This document shows, piece after piece, positions 34,750 through 43,994 of a stretch of DNA of 64,000 bases (position 1 is its first letter; every line of letters begins with the position of its first letter). Both the position numbers and the translations under genes were made by a program. This DNA is from Microbacterium candidum. GTDB taxonomy: Bacteria; Actinomycetota; Actinomycetes; Actinomycetales; Microbacteriaceae. The stretch covers positions 306,911 to 370,910 of the forward strand of contig NZ_JASXSZ010000006.1 in NCBI RefSeq assembly GCF_030315975.1, written 5' to 3'. The notes below the pieces were generated by a model, which was given only the letters and a program-made list of their open reading frames with translations, ran no database searches and was not told the DNA's origin.

Positions 34750-37700
34750 GTGTGGCGAGGCGAAGGACGGACTGCGGTCGGCGTGGAGGACCCCGTCCTC
34801 CGCATGGCCGTGAAGCCGGGCGATCTCGCGCTCGGGGAGCCGGGGGTGACCGTGACGCATGTCGCCGAACCTGAGCGTCAGCGCCTGCGCGAGCAGGCAG
34901 CGACGCTCGGGGGCCGATCGACGCTACTGCACTTCCGCGACGGATCCGATGCGGGGCTGGAGATCACCAAGGCGCACCCGGGGAGCCTTCCGCAGTTCTT
35001 CACCGGACGGTCGACGCTTCTGTCCAACCTCTTCCGCGACGAGGTGGGCCTGCGCAACGCGAGGCTCGCCGCCGAGCGCATCACCGCGAAGAACGTGGAG
35101 CTGCGCACCGCCCGGGGGCTCGACGGCGTGCACCTCGCGGTGGGGCTTGCGACGTGGCGGTTCGACGACGAGGACTTCTGTGCGCCGGTGCTGCTGCGAC
35201 CGCTCGCCATCCGACGTCACCACACCGACTTCGAACTGAAGCCGCATGGCTCGTTCTCCGTCAACCCGGAGATCGTGCGCGCCCTCTCCGAGCAATACGG
35301 AATCTCCATCGACGGGCGCGCTCTGGCCGCTCTCGCCTACGACGGCGGCGTCTTCAAGCCGCAGCCGGTCATCGACCACCTGCGTGCCCGCACCGTCGAC
35401 GTGCCGTCGTTCGCCGTCAAGCCGCGGCTCGTCATCTCCACGTTCGCCGATGTCGCCTCGGCCATGGAGCGCGACGCCGCAGACCTCGAGCATCCGGTGC
35501 TGGACGCGCTCGCGGGGCACATCGATGCGCGCGAGCTGCTGAAGATGCGCCGGGACACCCCCGCGCAGGTCGGTCCGGACGAGCGGCCGCCCGCATCCGA
35601 CACCCTCCTCCTCGACGCCGACGGCGAGCAGGAGGGCGTGCTCGCGCGGATCGCGGCGGGGCACTCGATCGCCGTGCACACCCTTCCCGGGACCGGCGGC
35701 ACCCAGACCGTCATCAATGCGCTCGGCGCGCTCGTCGGCTCCGGCAAGCGCGTCCTGGTCGTGAGCGCCCGTCGATCCACCCTCGAGGGCGTCCGCCACC
35801 GGCTCGCCGGCATCGGCCTCGACGGACTGGCGGTCTCGCCGCGCAGCATCCGCCGCGATCTCGTGCGCGCGATCGGCCGCAACGAGAAGGCGGAGCAGCC
35901 GCGCGTCGCGGACATCGACGATGCGCTCGTGCGCCTGCGCGCCGTCCTGCGCGACTACCGGACCGCGCTCACCGAGCGCAGGAGCGCCTTCGGCGTCTCG
36001 ACGCTCGACATCGTCCGCCGCCTCACCGACCTCGCCGCGCAGACCCCGGCGCCGTCGACCGCCGCCCGCCTGGACGTCGCGGCCCTCGAGCGCCTCTCGA
36101 AGAACCGCAGGGAAGCCGCCTTCAAGCTGGCAGCCGCGGCGCGGCTCGGCGAGTTCCGCTGGGGGCCGGACGATTCGCCGTGGTACGGCGTCTCATTCAA
36201 GACGACGGATGCGGCGCGCACGACGCATGCGCTCGCCCGGAAGCTGCACCATCACGACGTGCCCGCCCTCCTCGAGCGCGGTTACGAGCTCATTGCGAAG
36301 ACGCGGATGCGGCCGTTCCAGACGATCGACGAGCTCGGCGCGTATCTGCGGCTCCTCCAGGGCATCCGCGACTCGCTCGACCGGTTCAGCATGACCGTGT
36401 TCGAGCGTCCGCTCGGCGAGCTCATCCAGGCGCATGCGCCGCGGCGGGATGCGTCTCCGCTGAGCGGGGCGCAGCGCCGCAGGCTCAAGCGCCTCGCAAA
36501 GGAGTACGTGCGCCCCGGGGTCCACGTGCCGGACATGTACGACGCGCTCGTGCGGATCCAGCAGCAGCGCACCGAATGGCAGCGCCTCGTCGAGGTCGGC
36601 ATCACTCCGGAGGTCCCGGTGGGGCTCGCCGACGTGCTCGTGGCGTGGCAGCGCGTGCACGCCGAGCTCGGCGAGCTCGACGCCGTGCTCGGTCGCGACG
36701 GCGCCGATCGGCTGACGGCGATCCCGGTGGCCCAGCTCGTGCGCGCGCTCGCCGGTCTCGCCGCCGAGTCGGCGTACTTCGACAACCTCGTCGAGCGGGC
36801 GACGCTGCGCACCGAACTCGCGGCTCTGGGTCTCGAGCCGCTGCTCGCGGAGCTCTCCGTGCGGCATGTCCCGGAGGACCGTGTCGGCGACGAGCTCGAG
36901 TTCGCGTGGTGGCAGTCCGCGCTCGAGCACCTTCTGCGCACCGACAAGGCGCTCCTGGGTGCGAACACGGCCGTCGTCGATCGTCTGGAGCGCGACTTCC
37001 GGCTCGTGGATGAGGCGCACGCCGCCGCATCCGGGCCGCTCCTGGCAGCCGCCCTCGCCACGCAGTGGCGCATCGGGATCGTCGATGAGCCGCAGGAGGC
37101 GACCGCGCTCAAGCAGGCGCTGAAGGCCGGCGTCTCCTCGTCCAGGGAGCTCTCCGCGACCGCTCCGACCCTCATGCGGACGCTCGCCCCGGTGTGGCTC
37201 GCCTCGCCCTACGACGTGCCCCAGATCCCGGCCGACCCGGTCTTCGACGCCGTGCTGATCGCGGATGCGGCATCCCTGTCCCTCGCGGAGGCCGCACCCG
37301 CCCTGCGCCGTGCGGGACAGGTCGTCGTCTTCGGCGACCCCGTGACGCAGAAGCCGACCGCGTTCGAGGTGGCCGCCGAGCTGCGCGGCAGCGACGAGGA
37401 GCGTCCGGCGCCCGCGTTCGACGACGTCAGCGTATTCGAGCGGCTCGCCGAGCTCCTGCCCGTGGAGACGCTCACCCACAGCTATCGCGCCGGGGGAGAG
37501 GATCTCGCCGAACTCGTCAACGACGCCTTCTACGGCGGCGAGATCGTGTCGCTGCCGTGGGCGGGCTCGTACCTCGGCCGAGGGAGCCTCGGCGTGGACT
37601 ACGTCGAGGGGGGCGTCGGCGCGCCCGATCCGATTACCGGCGCCGTCGAGAGCCCGGACGCCGAAGTGGCGCGCGTCGTCACGCTCGTCGTCGAGCACGC

Positions 37701-38478
37701 CGTCAACCGCGGCAGCGAATCGCTCATGGTGGTCACCGCATCCCGCCGTCATGCCGAACGCGTGCGCGCGGCGGTCGGCGAGGCGTTCGCGGGCCGCTCC
37801 GACGTCGCGGACTTCGTGTCGCGTGACACCGCGGAGCCGTTCGCCGTCCTCACCCTCGAGGAGTCGGTCGCGGAGAGCCGCGACCGCGTGATCTTCTCGC
37901 TCGGCTACGGGCTCACGAAGCACGGTCGCGTGCTGAGCGACTTCGGCGACCTCTCCACCGTCGACGGGGAACGGCTGCTCACGGTCGGGATGACGCGTGC
38001 CCGGCGCTCGATGGTGATCGTGTCGTCGATCCGGCCGAGCGCCTTCGACGAGGGGCGGCTCGAATACGGCGCCGCGACGCTCATGGGGATCCTCGGCGGC
38101 ATCGCCGCGCGCGCACGCGAGGCGCGCCTCGAGGATCTCGCTGACCCGCTGACCCTCGCGCTCGCACGCGAACTGCGTCGTCTCGGCGTCTCTGTCGACG
38201 TCCACTACCGCGGACTGCTCCCGCTCGTCGCCCAGCACGGCGGCCGTGCGGTCGTCGCAGAGAGCGACCCCGAGGCGCACGGCGAGTCCCTGCGCGAGTC
38301 GCTGCGGCTCCGCCCGCAGATCCTCCGCCGTCTCGGGTGGCACTACGTGCGGGTGCACGCATTCGATCTGTACAGCGACCCGGCGGAGGTCGCCGCGCGC
38401 ATCGCCGCGATGCTCGGCGTCGGCCCCGACACCACCGCCGTCGATCCGGACACGCAGCCCCTCGATGTCATCGAATGA
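34750..38478 (+). CDS. Large SF1-helicase-like protein with degenerate Walker motifs
   Basis: A 1242-residue protein with the layout of an SF1 DNA helicase embedded in long flanking regions. Walker A reads PGTGGTQT (313-320), with Gly317 where the ATP-binding Lys belongs. The Walker B position reads IADAAS, with Asp839 but Ala840 instead of Glu. Other motifs persist: VVVFGDPVTQKPT (motif III-like), THSYRAGGEDLA and VGMTRARRSMVIV (motif VI). A C-terminal VSVDVHYRGLLPLV-GWHYVRVHAFDLY region resembles the nuclease-like ends of related proteins. TACGCT lies 7 nt before the GTG. It is probably a non-hydrolysing scaffold or a diverged ATPase of unknown role. Confidence 0.8.
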   Translation: MWRGEGRTAVGVEDPVLRMAVKPGDLALGEPGVTVTHVAEPERQRLREQAATLGGRSTLLHFRDGSDAGLEITKAHPGSLPQFFTGRSTLLSNLFRDEVGLRNARLAAERITAKNVELRTARGLDGVHLAVGLATWRFDDEDFCAPVLLRPLAIRRHHTDFELKPHGSFSVNPEIVRALSEQYGISIDGRALAALAYDGGVFKPQPVIDHLRARTVDVPSFAVKPRLVISTFADVASAMERDAADLEHPVLDALAGHIDARELLKMRRDTPAQVGPDERPPASDTLLLDADGEQEGVLARIAAGHSIAVHTLPGTGGTQTVINALGALVGSGKRVLVVSARRSTLEGVRHRLAGIGLDGLAVSPRSIRRDLVRAIGRNEKAEQPRVADIDDALVRLRAVLRDYRTALTERRSAFGVSTLDIVRRLTDLAAQTPAPSTAARLDVAALERLSKNRREAAFKLAAAARLGEFRWGPDDSPWYGVSFKTTDAARTTHALARKLHHHDVPALLERGYELIAKTRMRPFQTIDELGAYLRLLQGIRDSLDRFSMTVFERPLGELIQAHAPRRDASPLSGAQRRRLKRLAKEYVRPGVHVPDMYDALVRIQQQRTEWQRLVEVGITPEVPVGLADVLVAWQRVHAELGELDAVLGRDGADRLTAIPVAQLVRALAGLAAESAYFDNLVERATLRTELAALGLEPLLAELSVRHVPEDRVGDELEFAWWQSALEHLLRTDKALLGANTAVVDRLERDFRLVDEAHAAASGPLLAAALATQWRIGIVDEPQEATALKQALKAGVSSSRELSATAPTLMRTLAPVWLASPYDVPQIPADPVFDAVLIADAASLSLAEAAPALRRAGQVVVFGDPVTQKPTAFEVAAELRGSDEERPAPAFDDVSVFERLAELLPVETLTHSYRAGGEDLAELVNDAFYGGEIVSLPWAGSYLGRGSLGVDYVEGGVGAPDPITGAVESPDAEVARVVTLVVEHAVNRGSESLMVVTASRRHAERVRAAVGEAFAGRSDVADFVSRDTAEPFAVLTLEESVAESRDRVIFSLGYGLTKHGRVLSDFGDLSTVDGERLLTVGMTRARRSMVIVSSIRPSAFDEGRLEYGAATLMGILGGIAARAREARLEDLADPLTLALARELRRLGVSVDVHYRGLLPLVAQHGGRAVVAESDPEAHGESLRESLRLRPQILRRLGWHYVRVHAFDLYSDPAEVAARIAAMLGVGPDTTAVDPDTQPLDVIE

Positions 38479-38680
38479 CGGCAAGCGCGGGCGCCAGCGC
38501 GTCGAGAAGGTGCCGGGCTCGCGTCGTGCGAAGCTGACGCCCGCGCCGGGGACGTCCTCGGAACCGGTGCCGGGGGATGAGCGGCCGGACGACGAACCGG
38601 ATGCCGCTCCCACGACGGGGAAGCAGGCATCCGGCCCGAACGACGAACGGATGCGGCGGGACGTGCCGCCGCACTATTAG
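38465..38680 (+). CDS. Small hypothetical hydrophilic protein
   Basis: A 71-residue, highly charged, probably disordered protein starting MSSNDGKRGRQRVEKV and ending RMRRDVPPHY. It overlaps the end of the helicase-like gene by 14 nt in another frame, suggesting translational coupling. No ribosome site of its own is apparent. It is kept because the overlap arrangement and coding-like composition persist to its stop; no function is inferred. Confidence 0.5.
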   Translation: MSSNDGKRGRQRVEKVPGSRRAKLTPAPGTSSEPVPGDERPDDEPDAAPTTGKQASGPNDERMRRDVPPHY

Positions 38681-38706
38681 CCCAGGTGCGGCCCGCAGGC
38701 GCTTGA

Positions 38707-39117
38707 CTAGCTGTTCTGCTTCTCCAGCAGGTCGCGGATCTGCGTGAGCAGCTGCTGCTCGGTGAGCACCGGCTCGTCATCCGACTCCGGGACGCCGGCC
38801 TTCGCCGCCTGGCGCTCCTTGAACCTGTTCATCGGGTAGACGAAGACGAAGTACACGATGAGTGCGACGGCGAGGAAGTTGATGATGGCGCCGATGATGG
38901 CGCCGAGCATGAATGTCGCTTTGCCACCCGAGAGCGTCGGGACGACCCAGACCCATTTGTTGAGATCGCCCAGCTGGAAGAGGACGCCGATGAGCGGAGT
39001 GATGAAGCCATCGACGATCTTGCCGATGATCGCTGAAAACGCAGCGCCGATGACGACAGCGACCGCGAGGTCGATGACGTTGCCGCGTGTGATGAACTCC
39101 TTGAAGCCTTTGATCAT
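38707..39117 (-). CDS. mscL: Large-conductance mechanosensitive channel MscL
   Basis: A 136-residue MscL with the signature MIKGFKEFITRGNVIDLAV start, a first membrane helix (VAVVIGAAFSAIIGKIV), a periplasmic loop of about 30 residues, a second helix (IINFLAVALIVYFVFVY) and the C-terminal LLTQIRDLL bundle helix. It releases solutes during hypo-osmotic shock. GGGGGAGA upstream supports the ATG at 39117. It is followed on the same strand side by the FmdB-type gene upstream. Confidence 0.95.
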   Translation of the reverse strand: MIKGFKEFITRGNVIDLAVAVVIGAAFSAIIGKIVDGFITPLIGVLFQLGDLNKWVWVVPTLSGGKATFMLGAIIGAIINFLAVALIVYFVFVYPMNRFKERQAAKAGVPESDDEPVLTEQQLLTQIRDLLEKQNS

Positions 39118-39151
39118 TGGTCTCCCCCTCAGGATCGCCGGCTTCGCGCGT

Positions 39152-39406
39152 TCAGGAACCGCTCGGAGCCGGGGAGGACTTCGCCTCCGACTTCGATGAT
39201 GGCGACGCGGACGAGCTCGCGCCACCGTTTCCGCGCGAGTCGGTCCGATAGAAGCCGGATCCGTTGAAGGTCACGCCGATCGAGCCGTACTCCTTGCGCA
39301 GGGCGCCCCCGCACTCGGGGCATTCGGTGAGGGTGGGATCGGCGAACGACTGCACCGCGTCGAAACGGTGGCCGCACTGCTTGCAGGCGTAGGAGTAGGT
39401 GGGCAT
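39152..39406 (-). CDS. FmdB-type zinc-ribbon protein
   Basis: An 84-residue protein beginning MPTYSYACKQCGHRFD, with a second CPECGG pair, giving the FmdB/CxxC_CxxC zinc ribbon. The C-terminal 25 residues are Ser/Lys/Ala-rich and disordered. Regulatory roles are annotated for the family without much proof. GGAAGA precedes the ATG. It lies 14 bp after the cyclo-ligase gene and 34 bp before mscL, so the three minus-strand genes probably form one transcript. Confidence 0.88.
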   Translation of the reverse strand: MPTYSYACKQCGHRFDAVQSFADPTLTECPECGGALRKEYGSIGVTFNGSGFYRTDSRGNGGASSSASPSSKSEAKSSPAPSGS

Positions 39407-39420
39407 GTCTCTTCCGTGTC

Positions 39421-40017
39421 TCAGCGCGCGGAGCGCTCGAATTCGATGATCTGCGTCGGGGTGACCGCTCCGGTGACGGGCTCGTCGTGTGCGTCGCGGG
39501 GAACGATGTCGAGCACCTCCGAGTCGTACACGACGGCGTACACCGGCGGGCAGTGGTTCATGGAGCCGAGGGTCTTGTCGAAGAACCCGCGGCCCCAGCC
39601 GAGCCGCATCCCGGTGCGGTCGACGGCGGCGGCGGGGATGAGGAGGAGGTCGGCCTCGTCGAGCGCGATCGGCCCGAGCAGCTCGCCGACGGGCTCGGGC
39701 TGGCCGAACAGCCCTTCCGCGATCTCGCCCTCCGGGTCGGCGACGGCCCAGTCCAGGAGCCCGTCCGCGCGCGTGACGGGAAGGAGCACACGGATGCCAC
39801 GGCCCACCGCATCCGTCACGAACCGGCGGGTGCCGGGCTCGATGGGCGTGGAGAGGAAGCAGGAGATCGTGCGCGCCGAGAAGCGGTCGACGAGCGCGTC
39901 GAGATTGCGACGGAGACTGTCCGCGGCCGCCTCCCGGGCGGACTGCGACATCGCCTGACGGCGCTCGCGGAGGTCGGCGCGCAGCGCGCGCTTCGCGTTG
40001 TCGGTGCCGTCTCCCAT
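39421..40017 (-). CDS. 5-formyltetrahydrofolate cyclo-ligase
   Basis: A 198-residue enzyme that converts 5-formyl-THF to 5,10-methenyl-THF with ATP. It has the N-terminal KRALRADLRERRQAM region and the C-terminal ATP-site GMRLGWGRGFFDKTL. TACAAT sits 7 nt before the ATG, so it is probably leaderless. It is divergent from galU across 82 bp and heads the FmdB-mscL run, an arrangement common in Microbacteriaceae. Confidence 0.92.
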   Translation of the reverse strand: MGDGTDNAKRALRADLRERRQAMSQSAREAAADSLRRNLDALVDRFSARTISCFLSTPIEPGTRRFVTDAVGRGIRVLLPVTRADGLLDWAVADPEGEIAEGLFGQPEPVGELLGPIALDEADLLLIPAAAVDRTGMRLGWGRGFFDKTLGSMNHCPPVYAVVYDSEVLDIVPRDAHDEPVTGAVTPTQIIEFERSAR

Positions 40018-40099
40018 GGATTCGATTGTAGGTGAGGGTTTCGTCGGTCGGCCGGGGAGCATCAGTGTCGCTGACGGTGTCCCGGATAGCATGGACCCC
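40018..40099. promoter_or_regulatory. Divergent leaderless promoters of the cyclo-ligase and galU
   Basis: In 82 bp, TACAAT (minus strand, 40025-40030) lies 7 nt before the cyclo-ligase ATG and TAGCAT (40087-40092) lies 7 nt before the galU ATG. Both spacings place transcription start at or next to the start codon. No ribosome-binding sequence precedes either gene. Confidence 0.65.
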
Positions 40100-40984
40100 A
40101 TGTCTAACCGAGCTTTCAAGGCCGTGATCCCTGCAGCGGGGCTGGGCACGCGATTCCTTCCCGCCACCAAGGCGATGCCGAAGGAGATGCTCCCCGTCGT
40201 CGACAAGCCTGCGATCCAGTACGTGGTCGAGGAGGCTGTGGCCGCGGGCATCGAAGACGTCCTCCTCATCATCGGACGCAACAAGAACAACATCGCGAAC
40301 CACTTCGACTCGATGCCCGAGCTCGAGGAGAAGCTGCGCGCCAAGGGCGATGAAGATCGCCTGTCGAAGGTCATGCACTCCACGGACCTGGCCGACATCC
40401 ACCTGGTCCGCCAGGGCGAGCCGAAGGGGCTCGGACACGCGGTGCTGCGCGCCGCCCGGCACGTCGGCAACCACCCGTTCGCCGTGCTCCTCGGCGACGA
40501 CCTCATCGACGAGCGCGACCCGCTGCTGCCGCAGATGATGTCCGAGTACGACAAGCGCGGGGCATCCGTGATCGCCCTCATGGAGGTCGACCCGGAGCAG
40601 ATCCACATGTACGGCGTCGCCGCCGTGGAGGCGACGGACACCGAGGGCGTCGTGAAGGTGACCGGCCTCGTCGAGAAGCCGAGCGCCGAGGATGCGCCCT
40701 CGAACTACGCCGTGATCGGACGCTACGTCCTCGATCCCGGGGTCTTCCCGATCCTGGAGCGCACCGCGCCCGGCAAGGGCGGCGAGATCCAGCTGACCGA
40801 TGCGCTGCAGGAGCTCGCGGCCGACCCCGAAGCCGGCGTGTACGGCGTCGTCTTCCGCGGTCGCCGCTATGACACCGGAGATAAGGTGGACTACATCAAG
40901 GCCATCGTCCAGCTCGCCTCCGAGCGCGACGACATCGGCCCGGCGCTGCGGCCCTGGTTCAAGGACTTCGCTGCGACCCTGTAG
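40100..40984 (+). CDS. galU: UTP-glucose-1-phosphate uridylyltransferase
   Basis: A 294-residue nucleotidyltransferase making UDP-glucose for envelope and storage polysaccharides. The nucleotide-binding start is AVIPAAGLGTRFLPATKAMP, followed by KPAIQYVVEEAVAAGI, LVRQGEPKGLGHAVL, LLGDD and GLVEKP. Length and motif order are those of bacterial GalU. The ATG at 40100 is set by TAGCAT 7 nt upstream. A GNAT gene follows after 16 bp. Confidence 0.95.
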   Translation: MSNRAFKAVIPAAGLGTRFLPATKAMPKEMLPVVDKPAIQYVVEEAVAAGIEDVLLIIGRNKNNIANHFDSMPELEEKLRAKGDEDRLSKVMHSTDLADIHLVRQGEPKGLGHAVLRAARHVGNHPFAVLLGDDLIDERDPLLPQMMSEYDKRGASVIALMEVDPEQIHMYGVAAVEATDTEGVVKVTGLVEKPSAEDAPSNYAVIGRYVLDPGVFPILERTAPGKGGEIQLTDALQELAADPEAGVYGVVFRGRRYDTGDKVDYIKAIVQLASERDDIGPALRPWFKDFAATL

Positions 40985-41000
40985 AGGAGGGGAGGGCGAC

Positions 41001-41630
41001 GTGGAGCTGACCGGCCCCCGCCAGCACGGCCCCGTATCGATCCGTCTCGTGCGGGCGCGCGATGCGCGCGTCCTGCAGAGCGAACTGCTGTCCAACCGCT
41101 CATGGCTGCGGCCGTGGGAGGCGACGAGCCCCGACGGGCCGGTGTCCTTCGACATGCGCATGGGCATCCGGCGGCTGCTGCAGCAGTACCGCGACGGCGG
41201 CGGCGTGCCGTTCGTGATGGAGTACGACGGCGAGATCGCGGGGCAGCTGAACGTGTGGGGGATCGCCCGCGGTTCGCTCGCGTCCGCCACGATCGGCTAC
41301 TGGGTGTCCGAGCGGTTCGCCGGGCGCAACATCACGCCGACCGCCGTGGCCATGGCGACGGATGTGTGCTTCTCGGAGCTGCGGCTGCACCGCATGGAGA
41401 TCTGCATCCGTCCGGAGAACCGCGCGAGCCTGCGCGTGGTCGAGAAGCTCGGCTTCCGGTACGAGGGGCTGCGCCGCCGGTTCATCCACATCGACGGCGA
41501 CTGGCGCGACCACTACTGCTTCGCCCTCGTGCGCGAGGACGTCCCCGAGGGCGTCCTGAAGCGCTGGGTCGAGGGGCGGGCACCCCAGGATGCGGCCGCC
41601 GTGCCCCCGGCCGATCGCGCCCAGGCCTGA
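41001..41630 (+). CDS. GNAT-family N-acetyltransferase (RimJ-like)
   Basis: A 209-residue acetyltransferase. SIRLVRARDARVL opens the fold, ATIGYWVSERFAGRNITPTA carries the acetyl-CoA loop and RPENRASLRVVEKLGFRYEG the C-terminal RimJ-like signature. It may acetylate ribosomal proteins or small amines. The GTG start is backed by GGAGGG 5 nt upstream. It probably shares a transcript with galU. Confidence 0.9.
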   Translation: MELTGPRQHGPVSIRLVRARDARVLQSELLSNRSWLRPWEATSPDGPVSFDMRMGIRRLLQQYRDGGGVPFVMEYDGEIAGQLNVWGIARGSLASATIGYWVSERFAGRNITPTAVAMATDVCFSELRLHRMEICIRPENRASLRVVEKLGFRYEGLRRRFIHIDGDWRDHYCFALVREDVPEGVLKRWVEGRAPQDAAAVPPADRAQA

Positions 41631-41696
41631 GACGACGTCGCACGACACGCGGGGAAGTGGTTCGGCCCTTCGCCGCCGTCGCCTACCGTGGAGGAC

Positions 41697-42593
41697 ATGG
41701 GTGGGGGGCAGGTACTCGGTGGAGGAGTCATTGTGCTCGTCGCCGTGCTCCTGTGGCTCGTGTATCTGTTGCCGTCGTGGCACAGCAAGCACCGCTTCGA
41801 CGCGGCGGAACGCAACGCGGTCCGGCTGAATCAGGCGCTGCGCGTGCTGGCTGAGACGAGCGAGACGCCGGAGGAGGTGCGCCTCGAACTGAGCGCGCGC
41901 ACCGCCGCGGCGCAGCAGAGGCTCGCGCGGCAGGCGCAGGAGGCGCAGCACGAAGCGGAGCTCGCGCAGGCGCGAGGCGAGCTGGAGCGGGCGCGCGTGG
42001 AGCGGATGCGGGCGGCGGAGCGGGAGCGGGCCGAGCGCCTGACCGCGCGCCACTCGCCGGAGGCGACGCGGGCGCGTGCGCGCCGGCGGGCGCGCGCCGT
42101 CGTGACGGTGACCGCTATCGCCGCCATGGCGCTGGCGCTGTGGGGCGCGTGGGAGGTGGTCGCGTCCGGGTCGCAGATCGTGCTGTGGTCGTCGGTCGCC
42201 GTGGCGCTGGCCTGCATGGCTGTGCGGGCCCGGATGGTCCGCGTCGAGGCGCGCGCAGCGCGCGAGCACGCGCGGGCGATGGATGCCGACGTCGTCGAGG
42301 AGCCCGCCGAGCCGCAGGTCGCGCAGAGCATCGACGAGCTGGCGGCGCAAGCCCCGGGCTGGACTCCTCGCGAGCTGCCGCGGCCGCTCACGGCACGCGC
42401 CGGTTCGCGCGCGGCCGCCGAGCGCGATGTCGCGGACGCGCACGTCGCGCTCCGACAGGCGGCGCTCGAGGAGGCGCAGCGCGCGGAGGCCGAGCGTCGC
42501 CGCCCGCCGGAGCTGATCCCGGATGCCGCCTCGGACGACGCCGAGATCGAGGCGCACGTGCGCGAGCTGCTGCGTCGCCGCGCCGCCGGCTGA
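41697..42593 (+). CDS. Coiled-coil membrane protein of unknown function
   Basis: A 298-residue protein with an N-terminal membrane helix (GGVIVLVAVLLWLVYLLP), a long Ala/Glu/Arg-rich coiled coil (about residues 50-125), a pair of membrane helices (VVTVTAIAAMALALWGAW and IVLWSSVAVALACMAV) and a second charged cytosolic helix region. Similar large Ala/Arg/Glu proteins accompany galU in Microbacteriaceae. TACCGT lies 7 nt before the ATG. The function is not recognisable. Confidence 0.75.
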   Translation: MGGGQVLGGGVIVLVAVLLWLVYLLPSWHSKHRFDAAERNAVRLNQALRVLAETSETPEEVRLELSARTAAAQQRLARQAQEAQHEAELAQARGELERARVERMRAAERERAERLTARHSPEATRARARRRARAVVTVTAIAAMALALWGAWEVVASGSQIVLWSSVAVALACMAVRARMVRVEARAAREHARAMDADVVEEPAEPQVAQSIDELAAQAPGWTPRELPRPLTARAGSRAAAERDVADAHVALRQAALEEAQRAEAERRRPPELIPDAASDDAEIEAHVRELLRRRAAG

Positions 42594-42634
42594 CGCCGGT
42601 CAGGACACCACGGCGGCGCAGACGGCCGCGGCAG

Positions 42635-43825
42635 CTAGGCGCGGTGGAGCACGCGTCCGGCGCCGAGGACGAGCTGTCGAGCCGGTGTGCGGACGAGCGC
42701 GTCCATCGGGTTCTCGGCATCCATCAGGACGATGTCCGCGCGCGAGCCGACCGTGATGTCGTGCTGCGGCAGACCAGCGAACGCGCCGCCGTCGCGCGTC
42801 GCGAGCTGAACGACGCGCAGCAGGTCCTCGTCCCGCACCTGGCTCGACGCGCGCGCGAACTGCCAGGCGATGCCGAGGAGATCGCCGGTCCCGTAGGGGC
42901 TCCACAGGTCGCGGATGCCGTCGGTGCCGAACGCGAAGCGCACGCCCGCGGCATCCAGCTCGTGCAGCGGGAGCTGGGGGAGTCGCAGAGGTGCGACCGT
43001 CGTCATCGTGACGCCGAGGCCGCCCATGCGGGCGAGCAGGTCGTGGCGGCGAGACGCATCGACCTCGGCGATCGCGAAGCCGTGGGCGATGTTGACCGCG
43101 CCGGGAGCGAGTCCCAGGGACTCGGTGCGGTCGAGGATGAGGTCGAACTGGAAGGCGCCCAGTTCCGCGGGGTCGTGGAGGTGGATGTCCACGCCGGTTC
43201 CGTACTCCGCCGCGATGCCCAGGATCGCGTCGATCTGGCCGACCGGGTCGCGGTCGATGCCGGCGGGGTCGAGACCGCCGATGTGCTCGACGCCGGACTT
43301 CGCGGCCTCGACCAGGAGTTCCAGCACTCCGGGGCGGCGCAGCACGCCGTCCTGGGGGAAGGCGATGATCTCCGCGCGGATCGCGTCTCCGTACGCGTCG
43401 AGCGCTTCACGGACGACCTCGATGCCGCGCAGGCCCAGGCCGAGGTCCACGTCGACGTGCGTGCGGATAGCGGTGGTGCCGTGCTTCACGAACTCGGCGA
43501 GCACGTTCCCCGTGCCCTCGAGTCCGGGGATGCCGAGCTCTTCCCGTCGCGCGCGCTCGTGGCGGATGCGGCCGTCCGTTCCGCGGTCGCCGCCGTACGA
43601 CTCCCACGGCCGGCCCCACCACGACTTGTCGACGTGCGCGTGCGCGTTGACGAGTCCGGGGAGGGCGAGGAGGCCGCGGCCGTCCTCGGCGCCGTCGTCC
43701 GTCGCGGGGTCGGACGCGGCGGGTCTGATCGCCGCGATGAGGCCGTCCGCGTCGATGTCGATATCGACCAGCTCTCCTCCCCAGGGACGGACGTTTCGGA
43801 GCCGGGAGATGCGATCGGTGCTCAT
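42635..43825 (-). CDS. Amidohydrolase (cytosine deaminase-like)
   Basis: A 396-residue metal-dependent hydrolase. The metal site is LVNAHAHVDKSWW, with THVDVD, HLHDPAEL and FGTDGIRDLWSP supplying further His and Asp ligands. The overall plan matches cytosine/isoguanine deaminase-like amidohydrolases; the substrate is unknown. The ATG at 43825 has AGGATGG upstream; an ATG at 43834 is possible. It is divergent from tRNA-Ala. Confidence 0.87.
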   Translation of the reverse strand: MSTDRISRLRNVRPWGGELVDIDIDADGLIAAIRPAASDPATDDGAEDGRGLLALPGLVNAHAHVDKSWWGRPWESYGGDRGTDGRIRHERARREELGIPGLEGTGNVLAEFVKHGTTAIRTHVDVDLGLGLRGIEVVREALDAYGDAIRAEIIAFPQDGVLRRPGVLELLVEAAKSGVEHIGGLDPAGIDRDPVGQIDAILGIAAEYGTGVDIHLHDPAELGAFQFDLILDRTESLGLAPGAVNIAHGFAIAEVDASRRHDLLARMGGLGVTMTTVAPLRLPQLPLHELDAAGVRFAFGTDGIRDLWSPYGTGDLLGIAWQFARASSQVRDEDLLRVVQLATRDGGAFAGLPQHDITVGSRADIVLMDAENPMDALVRTPARQLVLGAGRVLHRA

Positions 43826-43885
43826 GGCATCCATCCTCGCGGTCGGAACCACCGTGTGGGCCGTGATAGTCTTTCTGAGGTTCAA

Positions 43886-43958
43886 GGGCCTGTGGCGCAG
43901 TTGGTAGCGCGCTTCGTTCGCAATGAAGAGGTCAGGGGTTCGAATCCCCTCAGGTCCA
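43886..43958 (+). tRNA. tRNA-Ala (CGC)
   Basis: A 73-nt cloverleaf. The acceptor GGGCCTG pairs with CAGGTCC (one G-U), the D arm is GCGCAGTTGGTAGCGC, the anticodon stem CTTCG/TGAAG encloses TTCGCAA with anticodon CGC, and the T arm is AGGGGTTCGAATCCCCT. The discriminator is A and CCA is not encoded. A hairpin terminator follows. Confidence 0.95.
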
Positions 43959-43962
43959 CCGA

Positions 43963-43994
43963 AAACCCCCGGTCAGCGCCGCTGCCGGGGGTTT
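43963..43994 (+). terminator. Intrinsic terminator after tRNA-Ala
   Basis: AAACCCCCGG (43963-43972) pairs perfectly with CCGGGGGTTT (43985-43994) around a 12-nt loop and is followed by CCCTTG. It starts 5 nt after the tRNA. Confidence 0.85.

Noticed and set aside
36193..38613. An 806-codon open frame antisense to the helicase-like gene
   Set aside because: It is the complement of a gene with recognisable motifs; GC-rich codon bias keeps antisense frames open. Similar long antisense frames at 48390-50411, 55359-57785 and 58380-60488 were rejected for the same reason.
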